Shown here one piece after another: positions 16,107 through 25,645 of a stretch of 64,000 bases of DNA. Every line of letters starts with the position of its first letter. Position 1 is the stretch's first letter. Position numbers and translations under genes: made by a program. Below the pieces are notes generated by a model. That model saw nothing but the letters and a program-made list of their open reading frames with translations. It searched no databases and was not told where the DNA came from. Source of the DNA: CAVUCE01 sp963739985 (GTDB lineage Bacteria; Bacteroidota; Ignavibacteria; Ignavibacteriales; Ignavibacteriaceae). Where the stretch lies: the NCBI GenBank assembly GCA_963739985.1, contig CAVUCE010000006.1, forward strand, positions 62,001-126,000. Direction: 5' to 3'.

Positions 16107-17207
16107 ATGTCAAAAAACACACTATTTTCAAAATTTGTTTACAAGGTTTTTAATAATTTCTTATCAGTGCCTGAGAACCCAAGTTTAGATATTGGCAAAC
16201 CTAAAAAAATTATTATCGTTCGCCAGCACAATCAACTTGGAGATCTTCTTGCCGGAGTGTCTTTATTCCGCGCAATTAAAGAAACATATCCGGAATCTCA
16301 TGTCACTCTTATAGCAAGTCCGTTTAACTATCCGGGATTAATTAAAAATAAATACCTCGACAGAATTTTTATCTTCGATAAAAAGAAGTTGTTTAATCCT
16401 GCATATGTTTCTAAGTTTTATAAACTTTTAAAAGAAGAGTACGATTTAGCAATTGTTCCTGTTGTTGTTTCAATATCCTTTACCAGCAATTTGATAGCAC
16501 GTTTAACCAATGCAAAAATAAGAATCGGACCTTCGGATTTAGACGGAAAACATAATGAGAGTGATTTCTTTTTTGATAGAAGAGTTAGTCTGGATTGGCG
16601 GAAACATCCGGATTCAAATGTTTCTGAAAGAAGTCTTGATATTGTTCGACCGTATGGAATTAATACAAACGAGTTTAGATCAGAAATAAGTTTTGATTCT
16701 CATGATGAAAAAGTTGCTTCCAATTTCTTAAAAAAGATAAATTATGCTGATGATAAATTCTTAATCGGTTTGCACGTTGGCGCCGGAAAACCAGCTAATA
16801 GGTGGTCCCTTGAAAAATATGTAGCGTTAATAAAGAAAATATCCGATATATATAAAGTTTGTTTTTATTTAACCGGAAGCACAGCCGATAAAGAAGAACT
16901 TGATTATGTTATCAATAAATCATCACTAACATTGAATGTATTTCAAAATAAAAAGATTCATGAAGTAGCGGCGCTTATTTCAAAATCAGATCTTTTTATT
17001 TGTAATGATACAGGAATTATGCACGTAGCCGGAACAACGCCGACTCATCAAATAACTATTTTTGGTCCGACCAATCCATTTAACTGGGCGCCTATCGGAC
17101 AAAATAAATTCTTTATTAGAAAATCAGAACTTATCGATGACATAGCTGTGGATGATGTGTTCGATTTGTGTAAAATAATCTTAGATAATAATGAGAAAAA
17201 CAATTAG
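16107..17207 (+). CDS. Glycosyltransferase family 9 (heptosyltransferase-like)
   Basis: The 366-residue protein has the GT-B fold of LPS heptosyltransferases: KKIIIVRQHNQLGDLLAGVS near the N-terminus and, in the C-terminal domain, LIGLHVGAGKPANRWSLEKY and LFICNDTGIMHVAGTTPTHQ, with TIFGPTNPFNWAP. It likely adds a sugar to the lipopolysaccharide core at the inner face of the membrane. Which sugar is unknown. It overlaps the Ppx/GppA gene by 17 bases. Confidence 0.9.
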   Translation: MSKNTLFSKFVYKVFNNFLSVPENPSLDIGKPKKIIIVRQHNQLGDLLAGVSLFRAIKETYPESHVTLIASPFNYPGLIKNKYLDRIFIFDKKKLFNPAYVSKFYKLLKEEYDLAIVPVVVSISFTSNLIARLTNAKIRIGPSDLDGKHNESDFFFDRRVSLDWRKHPDSNVSERSLDIVRPYGINTNEFRSEISFDSHDEKVASNFLKKINYADDKFLIGLHVGAGKPANRWSLEKYVALIKKISDIYKVCFYLTGSTADKEELDYVINKSSLTLNVFQNKKIHEVAALISKSDLFICNDTGIMHVAGTTPTHQITIFGPTNPFNWAPIGQNKFFIRKSELIDDIAVDDVFDLCKIILDNNEKNN

Positions 17208-18159
17208 CTTAGATAAAAAATATATCGCCGCTGTTGATATGGGAACAAATTCGTTTCACCTAATTATTGCGGAAATCATGGAAAACGGAACATTTAAAGT
17301 TGTTGATCGTGAAAGAGAAGTTATAAGATTAGGATCGCATAAAGGTGAAGATTTAAGTTTGATTTCTGAAGATGAAGCAGAACTTTCGATAAAAATATTA
17401 GCAGGATTTAAAAAACTGGCTCAATCTTATGGAGCGGAATTAAGAGCTATTGCAACAAGTGCGGTTCGAGAATCAACCAATAAAACTGATTATACAAATC
17501 TTGTAAGAGATAAAATTGGTGTTAATGTAGAAATTATTGAAGGCAAAAAAGAAGCGGGATTGATTTTTTTAGGCGCAAAAAAAGCTTTGGGTTTACATGA
17601 TAAAAATTCTTTATGTATTGATATCGGAGGCGGAAGCACGGAATTAGTGTTTGCGGAACGCGGCGAGTTGAAGTTTGCGGAAAGTATTAAAATAGGCGCG
17701 GTTAGATTAAGTAAAAAATATTTTCCGGATTACATAATTTCTGATGAATTAATTTCCGAATGTCGTGAATATATAAATTCTCTTATAAAGGCAAGTAAAA
17801 ACATCGATTTCAAATGTAAGTATGATATTGCTGTCGGTTCTTCGGGCACAATTCAATCGGTTGCAAAAATGGTTGAATATTTTAAAACCGGGAAAACTCT
17901 TAGATCTGTAAATAATTATGTCTTTATGAAAGATGATTTAGATCTGATTTCTAAAAAAATATTAGCTCTTAAAACATCCGGTCAAAGAAAAAAGCTAAAA
18001 TCGCTTGAAAAGAAACGCGCAGATATTATTCCTGCCGGAATCATTATTTTACAGCAAATTTTCGACCTTTTCAAAATCGAAAATCTGACCGTGTCCGATT
18101 ATGCTCTGCGGGAAGGGATTATTTTGGAAACTATGAACGGATTTGGAAATCCCGGTTGA
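17191..18159 (+). CDS. Ppx/GppA-family phosphatase
   Basis: The 322-residue protein belongs to the exopolyphosphatase/pppGpp phosphohydrolase family of the ASKHA fold. Phosphate-1 motif AVDMGTNSFHLIIAEI (about 13-28), ELRAIATSAVRESTN, phosphate-2 motif IDIGGGSTELVF (about 148-159) and AVGSSGTIQSVA are all present. The length matches short Ppx-type members without the HD domain. It hydrolyses polyphosphate or pppGpp; the sequence does not decide which. No other stringent-response gene is near. Confidence 0.9.
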   Translation: MRKTISLDKKYIAAVDMGTNSFHLIIAEIMENGTFKVVDREREVIRLGSHKGEDLSLISEDEAELSIKILAGFKKLAQSYGAELRAIATSAVRESTNKTDYTNLVRDKIGVNVEIIEGKKEAGLIFLGAKKALGLHDKNSLCIDIGGGSTELVFAERGELKFAESIKIGAVRLSKKYFPDYIISDELISECREYINSLIKASKNIDFKCKYDIAVGSSGTIQSVAKMVEYFKTGKTLRSVNNYVFMKDDLDLISKKILALKTSGQRKKLKSLEKKRADIIPAGIIILQQIFDLFKIENLTVSDYALREGIILETMNGFGNPG

Positions 18160-18262
18160 AAAACCTAAAATTCCCGTCACAAATCATAAAATACTTAACT
18201 TAAATTACCTTTTTATATTCTTCAGTCATCATTATATTTAAAGTTCAATTTTTAGGAAACTC

Positions 18263-20056
18263 ATGAATAACATAAGAAATTTTTGCATTATAGCGCATAT
18301 TGATCACGGAAAATCAACTATTGCCGATTGTCTTTTGGAAAATACCGGAACTGTTACGCAGCGGGAAGCAAAAGCTCAGTTATTGGATGATCTCGAACTT
18401 GAAAGGGAAAGAGGAATTACGATAAAATCTCATGCAATTCAGATGAGATATAAAGCTAAAGACAATCAAAATTATACTTTAAATTTAATTGATACGCCCG
18501 GACACGTTGATTTTTCTTATGAAGTTTCAAGATCATTGGCGGCTTGCGAAGGCGCAATTTTAGTAGTTGATGCAGCTCAAGGAGTTGAAGCCCAAACAAT
18601 TAGTAATCTTTATTTAGCGATAGAGTCTGATCTGGAAATAATTCCCGTAATAAACAAAATTGATCTTCCGAGCGCTGAAGTTGATAAAGTAAAAGGTCAA
18701 ATTATCGATTTAATTGGATGTGAAGAAGATGAAATAATATTGGCTAGTGCAAAATCGAAAATAGGAATTGAAGAAATTCTTGAAGCAATAGTTAAAAAGA
18801 TTCCTGCTCCCAAAGGTGATCCTGAAGCACCGCTTCAAGCACTGATATTTGATTCAATATTTGATGCTTATAGAGGTGCGATTGCTTACATACGAATTTT
18901 TAACGGCACACTTAAAACCAATGATAAAATAAAATATTTTGTTATTGATAAAGAAATAGATGCTGAAGAAATCGGTGTATTGGGTTTACGTAAAGTAAAA
19001 GTTAATGAATTATCTGCCGGTAATGTTGGTTATTTAATTTCGGGTATTAAAGATGTTCACGATATAAAAGTAGGAGATACGGTAACTCAAGCGAAGAACG
19101 GAACGAAAAAGCCACTACCCGGTTATAAAGATGTTAAGCCGATGGTTTACAGCGGATTATATCCTACCGAAGCAGAAGCGTTTGAAGATTTACGTGACGC
19201 TCTTGAAAAATTTCGTTTGAATGATTCAGCACTAGTGTATCAACCGGAAACTTCCGCTGCTCTTGGCTTTGGTTTTCGTTGTGGTTTTCTCGGTCTTCTG
19301 CATATGGAAATTGTGCAGGAAAGATTATTCAGAGAATATAATCAATCGATTATTACCACTTTGCCAAATGTTGAATATTCCGTATATACCAAACAAGGAG
19401 AGAAACTAAATGTTGATAACCCTGCTTTGATGCCTTCGGTTGCTGATATCGATTATGTTGAAGAACCATATGTAAAAGCACAAATTGTTTGTCCGAGTGA
19501 GTACGTTGGCAATATTATGAAGCTGGGCATGGATAAGCGTGGGACTTATATAAATACCACCTATATTGATCCGACCAGAGCTGATTTACAATTTGAATTT
19601 CCGCTTGCAGAGATAATTTTTGATTTTTATGATAAATTAAAATCTACAACTCGGGGTTATGCATCTTTCGATTATGAATATATCGGTTACCAAAAATCAG
19701 ATTTGATTAAGCTTGATATTTTATTGAACGGAGAACCTGTAGATGCTTTATCTATGATTGTTCACCGAAGTAAATCTTATGATTGGGGAAGAAAAGTTGC
19801 CAATAAATTAAAAGATTTAATTCCGAGACAAATGTTTGAAATTTCCATTCAAGCGGCAATAGGTTCAAAAGTAATTTCCAAATCTGTTGTAAAAGCACTT
19901 CGTAAGAATGTATTGGCAAAATGCTACGGCGGTGATATTAGTAGAAAAAGGAAACTTTTGGAGAAGCAGAAAGAAGGGAAAAAGCGAATGAAACAAGTTG
20001 GAAATGTTGAAATTCCGCAGGAAGCTTTCTTAGCTGTTCTTCAAATTGATGAGTAA
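18263..20056 (+). CDS. lepA: Elongation factor 4 (LepA)
   Basis: LepA is a ribosome-bound GTPase implicated in initiation and in back-translocation. The 597 residues show G1 AHIDHGKSTIADCL (about 10-23), G2 ERERGITIKSHAI, G3 DTPGHVDFSYEV, G4 NKIDLPSA, then EF-G-like domains and the LepA-specific C-terminal domain (MIVHRSKSYDWGRKVANKLK, then AKCYGGDISRKRKLLEKQKEGKKRMK). Length is normal. lepB follows three bases after the stop, an arrangement conserved in many bacteria. Confidence 0.97.
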   Translation: MNNIRNFCIIAHIDHGKSTIADCLLENTGTVTQREAKAQLLDDLELERERGITIKSHAIQMRYKAKDNQNYTLNLIDTPGHVDFSYEVSRSLAACEGAILVVDAAQGVEAQTISNLYLAIESDLEIIPVINKIDLPSAEVDKVKGQIIDLIGCEEDEIILASAKSKIGIEEILEAIVKKIPAPKGDPEAPLQALIFDSIFDAYRGAIAYIRIFNGTLKTNDKIKYFVIDKEIDAEEIGVLGLRKVKVNELSAGNVGYLISGIKDVHDIKVGDTVTQAKNGTKKPLPGYKDVKPMVYSGLYPTEAEAFEDLRDALEKFRLNDSALVYQPETSAALGFGFRCGFLGLLHMEIVQERLFREYNQSIITTLPNVEYSVYTKQGEKLNVDNPALMPSVADIDYVEEPYVKAQIVCPSEYVGNIMKLGMDKRGTYINTTYIDPTRADLQFEFPLAEIIFDFYDKLKSTTRGYASFDYEYIGYQKSDLIKLDILLNGEPVDALSMIVHRSKSYDWGRKVANKLKDLIPRQMFEISIQAAIGSKVISKSVVKALRKNVLAKCYGGDISRKRKLLEKQKEGKKRMKQVGNVEIPQEAFLAVLQIDE

Positions 20057-20059
20057 ATA

Positions 20060-20998
20060 ATGGCGGGAAATGAAGTACAAGAAAGTAAAAGCGATGATTT
20101 AAAATTGAATGAGGTCGATGAAAAATCTCAAAATATTTACGAAAAAATTGTATCCAAAAAATTCTTACGCACCGCTTTAATTGCTTTTTTATTAGCTGTT
20201 TTTATTAAGTCTCTTTTAATCGAGGCTTATAAAATTCCAACCGGCTCAATGGAGAACACATTACTTGTTGGAGATTTTATAATTGTAAATAAAGCTGCCT
20301 ATAAAATTTCTACACCAAGAATGCTCCCTTTTACCGATATTGAAATTCCTCATTTCAAACTTTTTAGTACAGATAAACCTAAAAGAGGCGACGTAATTGT
20401 TTTTAACTTTCCCGGATACCCAAATGAATTACATCCATATGAGCCGGCAAATTATATAAAAAGAATTGTCGGATTACCAGGGGACACAGTTAAAATCATA
20501 AATAAAAATGTTTTTATAAACGGAAAACTTATTGAGCCGCCGCCTCACGCTTTGTTAAATTCTAAAGTATTACCGTTTGGCAAAAGGGATAATCGAATAT
20601 ATCCAAATGATGTTGATTGGAATAGAGATAATTTCGGTCCTTTATATATTCCCCGAAAAGGTGATAAGTTAAAAATTACAGCAAAGAATATTAACAGATG
20701 GGAAGCGCTTATTGATAGAGAATTTGGGAAAAAAGCTGTAAGTGTGGAAGGAACTGTGATTACAATTAATGGAACTCCCGTTAGAGAATATACGTTAAAA
20801 GATAATTATTATTTTGTAATGGGTGATAATAGGGATGACAGCATGGATAGCCGCTATTGGGGTTATGTTCCCGGTAGATCTATTTTAGGCAAAGCAGATA
20901 TGATTTATTGGTCATGGGATCCTTATATCTCGTATTCTCATGTTTTTCAATTGTTCCATTCTATCCGGTTCAATCGAATTTTTACATTGATAAAATAG
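20060..20998 (+). CDS. lepB: Signal peptidase I
   Basis: The enzyme removes signal peptides from exported proteins. The 312 residues have one membrane segment (about 35-55, FLRTALIAFLLAVFIKSLLI), the catalytic Ser in IPTGSMENTL (about 61), the catalytic Lys in YIKRIVGLPGD and the GDNRDDSMDSRYWG signature near the C-terminus. The insertion between the Lys box and GDNRDDS (about residues 150-235) is large, as in Bacteroidota signal peptidases. It is translationally coupled to lepA and ends the operon. Confidence 0.95.
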   Translation: MAGNEVQESKSDDLKLNEVDEKSQNIYEKIVSKKFLRTALIAFLLAVFIKSLLIEAYKIPTGSMENTLLVGDFIIVNKAAYKISTPRMLPFTDIEIPHFKLFSTDKPKRGDVIVFNFPGYPNELHPYEPANYIKRIVGLPGDTVKIINKNVFINGKLIEPPPHALLNSKVLPFGKRDNRIYPNDVDWNRDNFGPLYIPRKGDKLKITAKNINRWEALIDREFGKKAVSVEGTVITINGTPVREYTLKDNYYFVMGDNRDDSMDSRYWGYVPGRSILGKADMIYWSWDPYISYSHVFQLFHSIRFNRIFTLIK

Positions 20999-21096
20999 CG
21001 TTTGAAGAAAAGGCATTTTTTACTAAAGTCTTTTCATTTATATTAAAAATTAAATTAAGATAATAAATTCATTACCTATAAATTCAAATATATTTT

Positions 21097-23070
21097 ATGA
21101 AGAAAATAATTTTAATTTTCGTTTTACTGTTAAGTTCAAGCAATTTTTGTCAATCCAAATTCATGATATACTTTAAGGACAAGGGTATAAAACCAAATCA
21201 GAGTTTTGCAAAATCTACTGCTTTATACAAAGAAGCTCTTAGTTTACTCTCACAAAAAAGTATTCAGAGAAGAGAAAAAGTAATGGGGCCCAACATCATT
21301 CGATATGAAGATATTCCTCTTGATGTTAATTATGTCTCTGCGGTAGAAAATCTTGGGATAAGGATTCAAAATAAATTGAGATGGTTTAATGCTGTTTCTG
21401 CTTATTTAAATGATTCTCAAAAATCTGAGATTGAAAAGTTAAATTTTGTGAAATCTATTGAACCTGTACGCATAATTAAATTTAGGCACAGTGAAGATCT
21501 TAAACCGGCATTTTCAAAATCGGGCGGAAATATTTCTGATGCTGAGTATGGACCTTCATTTACGCAAGATAATTTATCAAATATTCCTCCTGTTCACGCA
21601 AAAGGAATTACGGGCAAAGGAGTAGTTATAGGTATTCTGGATTCAGGTTTTAGATGGAAAACTCACGAGTCTTTATCAAGTAAAAATGTAATTGCAGAAT
21701 ATGATTTTGTTCAGCATGATTCTGTTACGGCTAATCAGCCAGGCGATGTTGCCGGTCAAGATTCTCACGGTACTTTTGTTTTTTCGGTAATCGGTGGATA
21801 CAAATTAAACTCAATTATTGGTCCCGCTTATAATGCAAGTTATATTTTAGCAAAAACCGAAAATACAGCGAGCGAATCTCACATCGAAGAAGACAATTAT
21901 GCCGCTGCTCTTCAATGGATGGAAGCATTGGGTGTTGATATTACAACAAGTTCGTTGGGTTATAATATTTTTGATGATTCAACATATTCATATACTTATA
22001 GTCAAATGGATGGAAATACAACCATTGTTACAAAAGCTGCAAATTTAGCTTTTCAAAGAGGCGTACTTACTATAAACGCAGCAGGAAATGAAGGCGATAA
22101 TTCATGGCAGCACATAATTGCTCCCGCAGATGCATTTAATATCATAGCCGTTGGGGCTGTTAATAGTTCTAATGTTCGTGCAGGATTTAGTTCTATTGGT
22201 CCAACTGCTGACGGACGAATTAAACCTGATATTACGGCTCAAGGCGTTTATGATTATGGAGCAGCTGCCGGAACTCCAAACGGTTATTATCACGGAGACG
22301 GAACTTCTTTTGCTACACCTATTGCAAGTGGTGTTGCAGCTTTATTAAAATCAGCTTATCCACAATTAACAAATGTGCAGATGAGAAACATCATACTTTC
22401 CACCTCGCAAAATAGTGCCAATCCAAACAATGAAATTGGATACGGATTAGTTTCAGCAACAAATGCGATTAGTTTCCCTGTTTTCGATAGTACAGCAACT
22501 GGTATGGAACTCAACAAAATATTCTTTGAACCTGCTTCAATTGATCCATCTTCTGTTATGATTCATTTTACAACCGATAATTCTACTTACACTTCTTCTT
22601 CAGTTGATTTTGACGGTTCGTTAAAATATAAATTTGTATTTCCATCTATTTCCACCGGAACAAAAATTAGATTTTATTACACACTTAAAGATAGTTCAAA
22701 TAATGATTATCGCTTCCCGACAAGCGACAATTATTCTTTTTCTTACGGAAATTTTAACGTTGTTACATCTGTTCAAACTCCGTCTGTCCCGATCGATTAT
22801 ACTTTAAGTCAGAATTATCCCAATCCTTTTAATAGTGGAACTACAATTAAATTTTATTCGCCGGTTGTTCAAAATGCGAATTTAGTTGTAATAAATTCAA
22901 TCGGTCAGAAAATTCGCACTCTTTTTAATGGTCAATCGAAAGCAGATGAAAACTTTGTTTATTGGGATGGAAAATCGGATCAAGGGAAAGTTTGCGCCAG
23001 CGGAGTATATTTTTACATTCTAAAGATGGGCGGTAAAGAGTATGGTAATAAAATGATCTTCTTAAAATAA
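21097..23070 (+). CDS. Secreted subtilisin-like protease with T9SS sorting domain
   Basis: The 657-residue protein has a signal peptide (to about residue 19), an inhibitor-like propeptide region, an S8 catalytic domain and a C-terminal sorting domain. The catalytic triad is visible: Asp in VIGILDSGF, His in QDSHGTFVFS, Ser in HGDGTSFATPIASG; AGNEGDN is the oxyanion-region motif. The tail (from about 565) starts YTLSQNYPNPFNSGTTIKF and ends KMIFLK, a type A domain that directs export and surface attachment by the type IX system. It should act outside the cell on proteins. Confidence 0.93.
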   Translation: MKKIILIFVLLLSSSNFCQSKFMIYFKDKGIKPNQSFAKSTALYKEALSLLSQKSIQRREKVMGPNIIRYEDIPLDVNYVSAVENLGIRIQNKLRWFNAVSAYLNDSQKSEIEKLNFVKSIEPVRIIKFRHSEDLKPAFSKSGGNISDAEYGPSFTQDNLSNIPPVHAKGITGKGVVIGILDSGFRWKTHESLSSKNVIAEYDFVQHDSVTANQPGDVAGQDSHGTFVFSVIGGYKLNSIIGPAYNASYILAKTENTASESHIEEDNYAAALQWMEALGVDITTSSLGYNIFDDSTYSYTYSQMDGNTTIVTKAANLAFQRGVLTINAAGNEGDNSWQHIIAPADAFNIIAVGAVNSSNVRAGFSSIGPTADGRIKPDITAQGVYDYGAAAGTPNGYYHGDGTSFATPIASGVAALLKSAYPQLTNVQMRNIILSTSQNSANPNNEIGYGLVSATNAISFPVFDSTATGMELNKIFFEPASIDPSSVMIHFTTDNSTYTSSSVDFDGSLKYKFVFPSISTGTKIRFYYTLKDSSNNDYRFPTSDNYSFSYGNFNVVTSVQTPSVPIDYTLSQNYPNPFNSGTTIKFYSPVVQNANLVVINSIGQKIRTLFNGQSKADENFVYWDGKSDQGKVCASGVYFYILKMGGKEYGNKMIFLK

Positions 23071-23197
23071 TCCCAGATTTCCCATTAGGAAAATCTGCCT
23101 TTGGCAAAAAATTCAGTTCTAATGAATTTTTAGAGATAATCATTTTAATGTATTAATAACTAAGCAGTCTTGTTTATAAATATTAAAAGACAAAAAA

Positions 23198-23840
23198 ATG
23201 AGTGAAATATTAACCCCTTTGCAATCTGAATATCTTAATTCTTTTATTAAAGAAAGTGATCCTTTAATTTTAGAGATGGAAGAATTTGCCAGAGAGAACA
23301 AAGTGCCGATACTTTCATCAGATTCAGCTGCATTTCTTGAACAACTGATTAAAATAAATAAACCCAAAAGAGTATTGGAAATTGGTACGGCAATCGCATA
23401 TTCTTCAATCAGAATTGCTAAGTAATTTGAGTAAGAAGGGAAGTGTTCACACCATTGAAAAAAGTAAAGATAATCTTGAACTTGCTAAGAAAAATGTAGA
23501 AGCGTCCGGATTAAGTGATAAAATTCAAATATTGTTTGGCGATGCCTTGGAAATTATGCCAGCACTTGCTAAAAAGTATGATTTTATTTTTTTAGATGCA
23601 GATAAAGAAGATTATAAAACTTTATTTGACTACTCAATGATTTTATTGAAAAAGGGCGGAATTATTTTTGTAGATAATTTATTGTGGCACGGCTGGGCAG
23701 CATCCAGAAGAGTTCCTGTTAAACATAAATCTTCAACAGCAAAAATTAGAGATTTTAATAAATTATTTATGGCTCAAACAAATCTTAAATCGACTATTTT
23801 ACCTATCGGTGATGGAATTGGGTTAGGAATAAAAATTTAG
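23198..23840 (+). CDS. SAM-dependent O-methyltransferase, with one apparent frameshift
   Basis: This is a class I methyltransferase of the caffeoyl-CoA OMT/YrrM type. The first frame holds RVLEIGTAIAYSSIRIA, the SAM-binding motif I, and stops at TAA 23425. Removing one T near 23423 joins it to NLSKKGSVHTIEKS, then FIFLDADKEDY with the metal-binding Asp, and GGIIFVDNLLWHG. The corrected 213 residues are the normal length. The substrate is unknown; relatives in bacteria act on catechols or on tRNA wobble hydroxyuridine (TrmR). The 143-residue gene downstream is 12 bases away. Confidence 0.88.
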
Positions 23841-23852
23841 AAAAAAACAATT

Positions 23853-24284
23853 ATGAATATCTATAATACCAACAATGCAACTGCATTCATAAGCGAAGTG
23901 GAAAATTTTTCTAAAACAAAATTAAAAAGAAAAGCTGAGCTTATAAGAATTTTTGAAGAAGCGGCAAAACAAAATAAATTAAAAACTTTTGAAGAATTAA
24001 CATTTACCGCAAAATATGTACAGGGACTATTACGTGTTGTGAAGAAGGGAGCAGGCAACCCTGAAATAAAAAATATAGATAGTATAAAAAATGATTTCTC
24101 TTCAAATATGAACAAAGTTGTTGAGCAACTAAAAACCATTACTTCAGATTCAGATGAAGAAATGAAAAAGTATTTTGATGAAAATTTTTTTCAACTATCG
24201 CAAGAAAGTTTTATAAATTTGAATGAATTGCTTAATGATTTAGAATGGGTAAAGATGTACTCAAATAGTTTGAAAAGAAATTAA
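23853..24284 (+). CDS. Conserved-looking cytoplasmic protein of unknown function
   Basis: I do not recognise it. The 143 residues are mostly predicted alpha helix, rich in Lys, Glu, Asn and Leu, without signal peptide or membrane segment. Segments such as FEELTFTAKYVQGLLRVVKK and FQLSQESFINLNELLNDLEW look like amphipathic helices. It follows the methyltransferase by 12 bases, so the two are probably transcribed together. Confidence 0.65.
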   Translation: MNIYNTNNATAFISEVENFSKTKLKRKAELIRIFEEAAKQNKLKTFEELTFTAKYVQGLLRVVKKGAGNPEIKNIDSIKNDFSSNMNKVVEQLKTITSDSDEEMKKYFDENFFQLSQESFINLNELLNDLEWVKMYSNSLKRN

Positions 24285-24285
24285 T

Positions 24286-24324
24286 AAAAATAAGAGGAGT
24301 GTCTCCCCCGATTCACCCCTCCTA
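24286..24324 (-). terminator. Terminator after marR
   Basis: AGGAG-TG (24295-24301) and CACCCCTCCT (24314-24323) pair with a two-base bulge. Read on the minus strand the hairpin is followed by CTTATTTTTATTAA. It lies 55 bases past the marR stop. Confidence 0.55.
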
Positions 24325-24378
24325 TAAGATACTGATTGCAACTTTTTTTCTACCATCAGATCTTAAAATCGATACAAA

Positions 24379-24834
24379 TCAAGTTTTCTTAATCCACTTA
24401 TCTAATGCCGTTAACATATTCGACATAGCAGAAATAAGGGGAGTATGATTTGTTTCATCAATGTCCTGAAGAATTTCTTTATGAATATCAACATAAGCCT
24501 TATTCAATAATTGAACAAGAAGTACGCCTTTTTTTGACAGAGTCACTTTCATATTACGCCTATCGCTTAAATCGATTTCGCGCGATATGTATTCTTTCTT
24601 AACTAAGCCGTCAATTATTCTGGTTAGACGGCTTGGACTCAGATTCATTCTTTCGGCAATTTGCTTATTGTTCAAACTTTCATCTGCGTTAAATAAACGC
24701 AAACATCTGAACTCTGCTTGTGTTAATCCATATTGATCTGCCAGTCTTACTTCTTTTTCCTGACAACTGGCGAGTAAATTGAACGTTAGGTCTGCTAACG
24801 TTGATGCGTTTTGGTCTATGTTTTCTGAATTCAT
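24379..24834 (-). CDS. MarR-family transcriptional regulator
   Basis: The 151-residue protein has the MarR winged-helix fold: YGLTQAEFRCLRLF, NNKQIAERMNLSPSRLTRIIDGLVKKEYI as the recognition helix region, and the wing DLSDRRNMKVTLSKKG. The ATG at 24834 is preferred to one 14 codons upstream because the promoter places the transcript start near 24859 and MNSENIDQ aligns better with family N-termini. MarR proteins repress their own genes and often efflux or stress genes; no target other than itself is visible here. Confidence 0.88.
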   Translation of the reverse strand: MNSENIDQNASTLADLTFNLLASCQEKEVRLADQYGLTQAEFRCLRLFNADESLNNKQIAERMNLSPSRLTRIIDGLVKKEYISREIDLSDRRNMKVTLSKKGVLLVQLLNKAYVDIHKEILQDIDETNHTPLISAMSNMLTALDKWIKKT

Positions 24835-24865
24835 TGTTATATATAAGTAATAATTGACTATGGCA

Positions 24866-24909
24866 AATATCGGCAATTAAACATCTTTTGTCAAGCAAAA
24901 TTGACAAAA
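24866..24909 (-). promoter_or_regulatory. marR promoter with overlapping perfect inverted repeat
   Basis: On the minus strand TTGACA (24894-24889) and GATATT (24871-24866) are 17 bases apart. A perfect inverted repeat, TTTTGTCAA (24886-24894) and TTGACAAAA (24901-24909) with a six-base spacer, covers the -35 box. MarR proteins bind such palindromes, so autorepression is likely. A second near-palindrome, AATATTGTG/CACAAATATT, lies beside it at 24908-24930, running into the yigZ end. Confidence 0.7.
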
Positions 24910-24919
24910 TATTGTGTGT

Positions 24920-25543
24920 TCACAAATATTGTATATTCTCGCCAAGTTTTATTTGAATTGAACCTTTTGAGGCTTCTGTAAGTTGATATGTTATTGATTC
25001 GATATCTTTAGGAAATACTAAACAGTTGAACGTAGCGTTTTCACTATATGTAGAATCGATAATTTTAGCTTCGTGGTTTGATAATATTCTATGGACGTGA
25101 TTAATGTTGTTGAAGTCTGAAGTGATAATTAAGTTGTGATAAGCATATTTAGTAATTATTCTTGATGCTGAAAGTGAATTGAATGCGGATGAATAATATG
25201 CTTTGCCTAGTGGACCCACTCCAAGCTTAGTTCCACCGTAAAATCGGATTACAATTACCAGAACCGAGGTTAAATCATAATGCTCGATGGCGTTTAAAAT
25301 TCTAATTCCTGCTGTGCCGTTTGGCTCGCCGTCATCTGAATATTTAAAGTTTCCGTCTAAGAGTTTATAAGCATAACAATGATGGGTTGCATCGTAATAT
25401 TTTTTCTTGACTGAATCTAATATATCTGAAAATTCATTTTCCGAATCTATTGGAAATGATTGTCCGATAAATACAGAACCTTTTTCTTTGTATTCTGCTT
25501 CACAATATTTTTCAATTGTTTTAATTTTTTCTAATTCATTCAT
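24920..25543 (-). CDS. yigZ: YigZ/IMPACT-family protein
   Basis: The 207-residue protein has the N-terminal UPF0029 (Impact) domain: KKKYYDATHHCYAYKL, YSDDGEPNGTAGIRIL and VIVIRFYGGTKLGVGPLGKAYYSS. The C-terminal half is the DUF1949-type ferredoxin-like domain. Eukaryotic IMPACT modulates GCN2; the bacterial role is not settled, with links to translation control proposed. It runs in the same direction as marR, 85 bases upstream of it. Confidence 0.92.
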   Translation of the reverse strand: MNELEKIKTIEKYCEAEYKEKGSVFIGQSFPIDSENEFSDILDSVKKKYYDATHHCYAYKLLDGNFKYSDDGEPNGTAGIRILNAIEHYDLTSVLVIVIRFYGGTKLGVGPLGKAYYSSAFNSLSASRIITKYAYHNLIITSDFNNINHVHRILSNHEAKIIDSTYSENATFNCLVFPKDIESITYQLTEASKGSIQIKLGENIQYL

Positions 25544-25645
25544 TTTAGAGCTTTCTCAAAAGGAAAAAGGAAATAGTGTACATCAAATATATTTGATTTT
25601 CAAACCTTCTATAAGTAATATAAAGATTTAAATATTTAATTTTAA

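Noticed and set aside
25584..25595. Palindrome CAAATATATTTG before uvrA as a bidirectional promoter
   Set aside because: It contains a TATATTTG box in both directions, but no TTG lies 16-20 bases upstream on either strand, so it is only noted as a palindrome.
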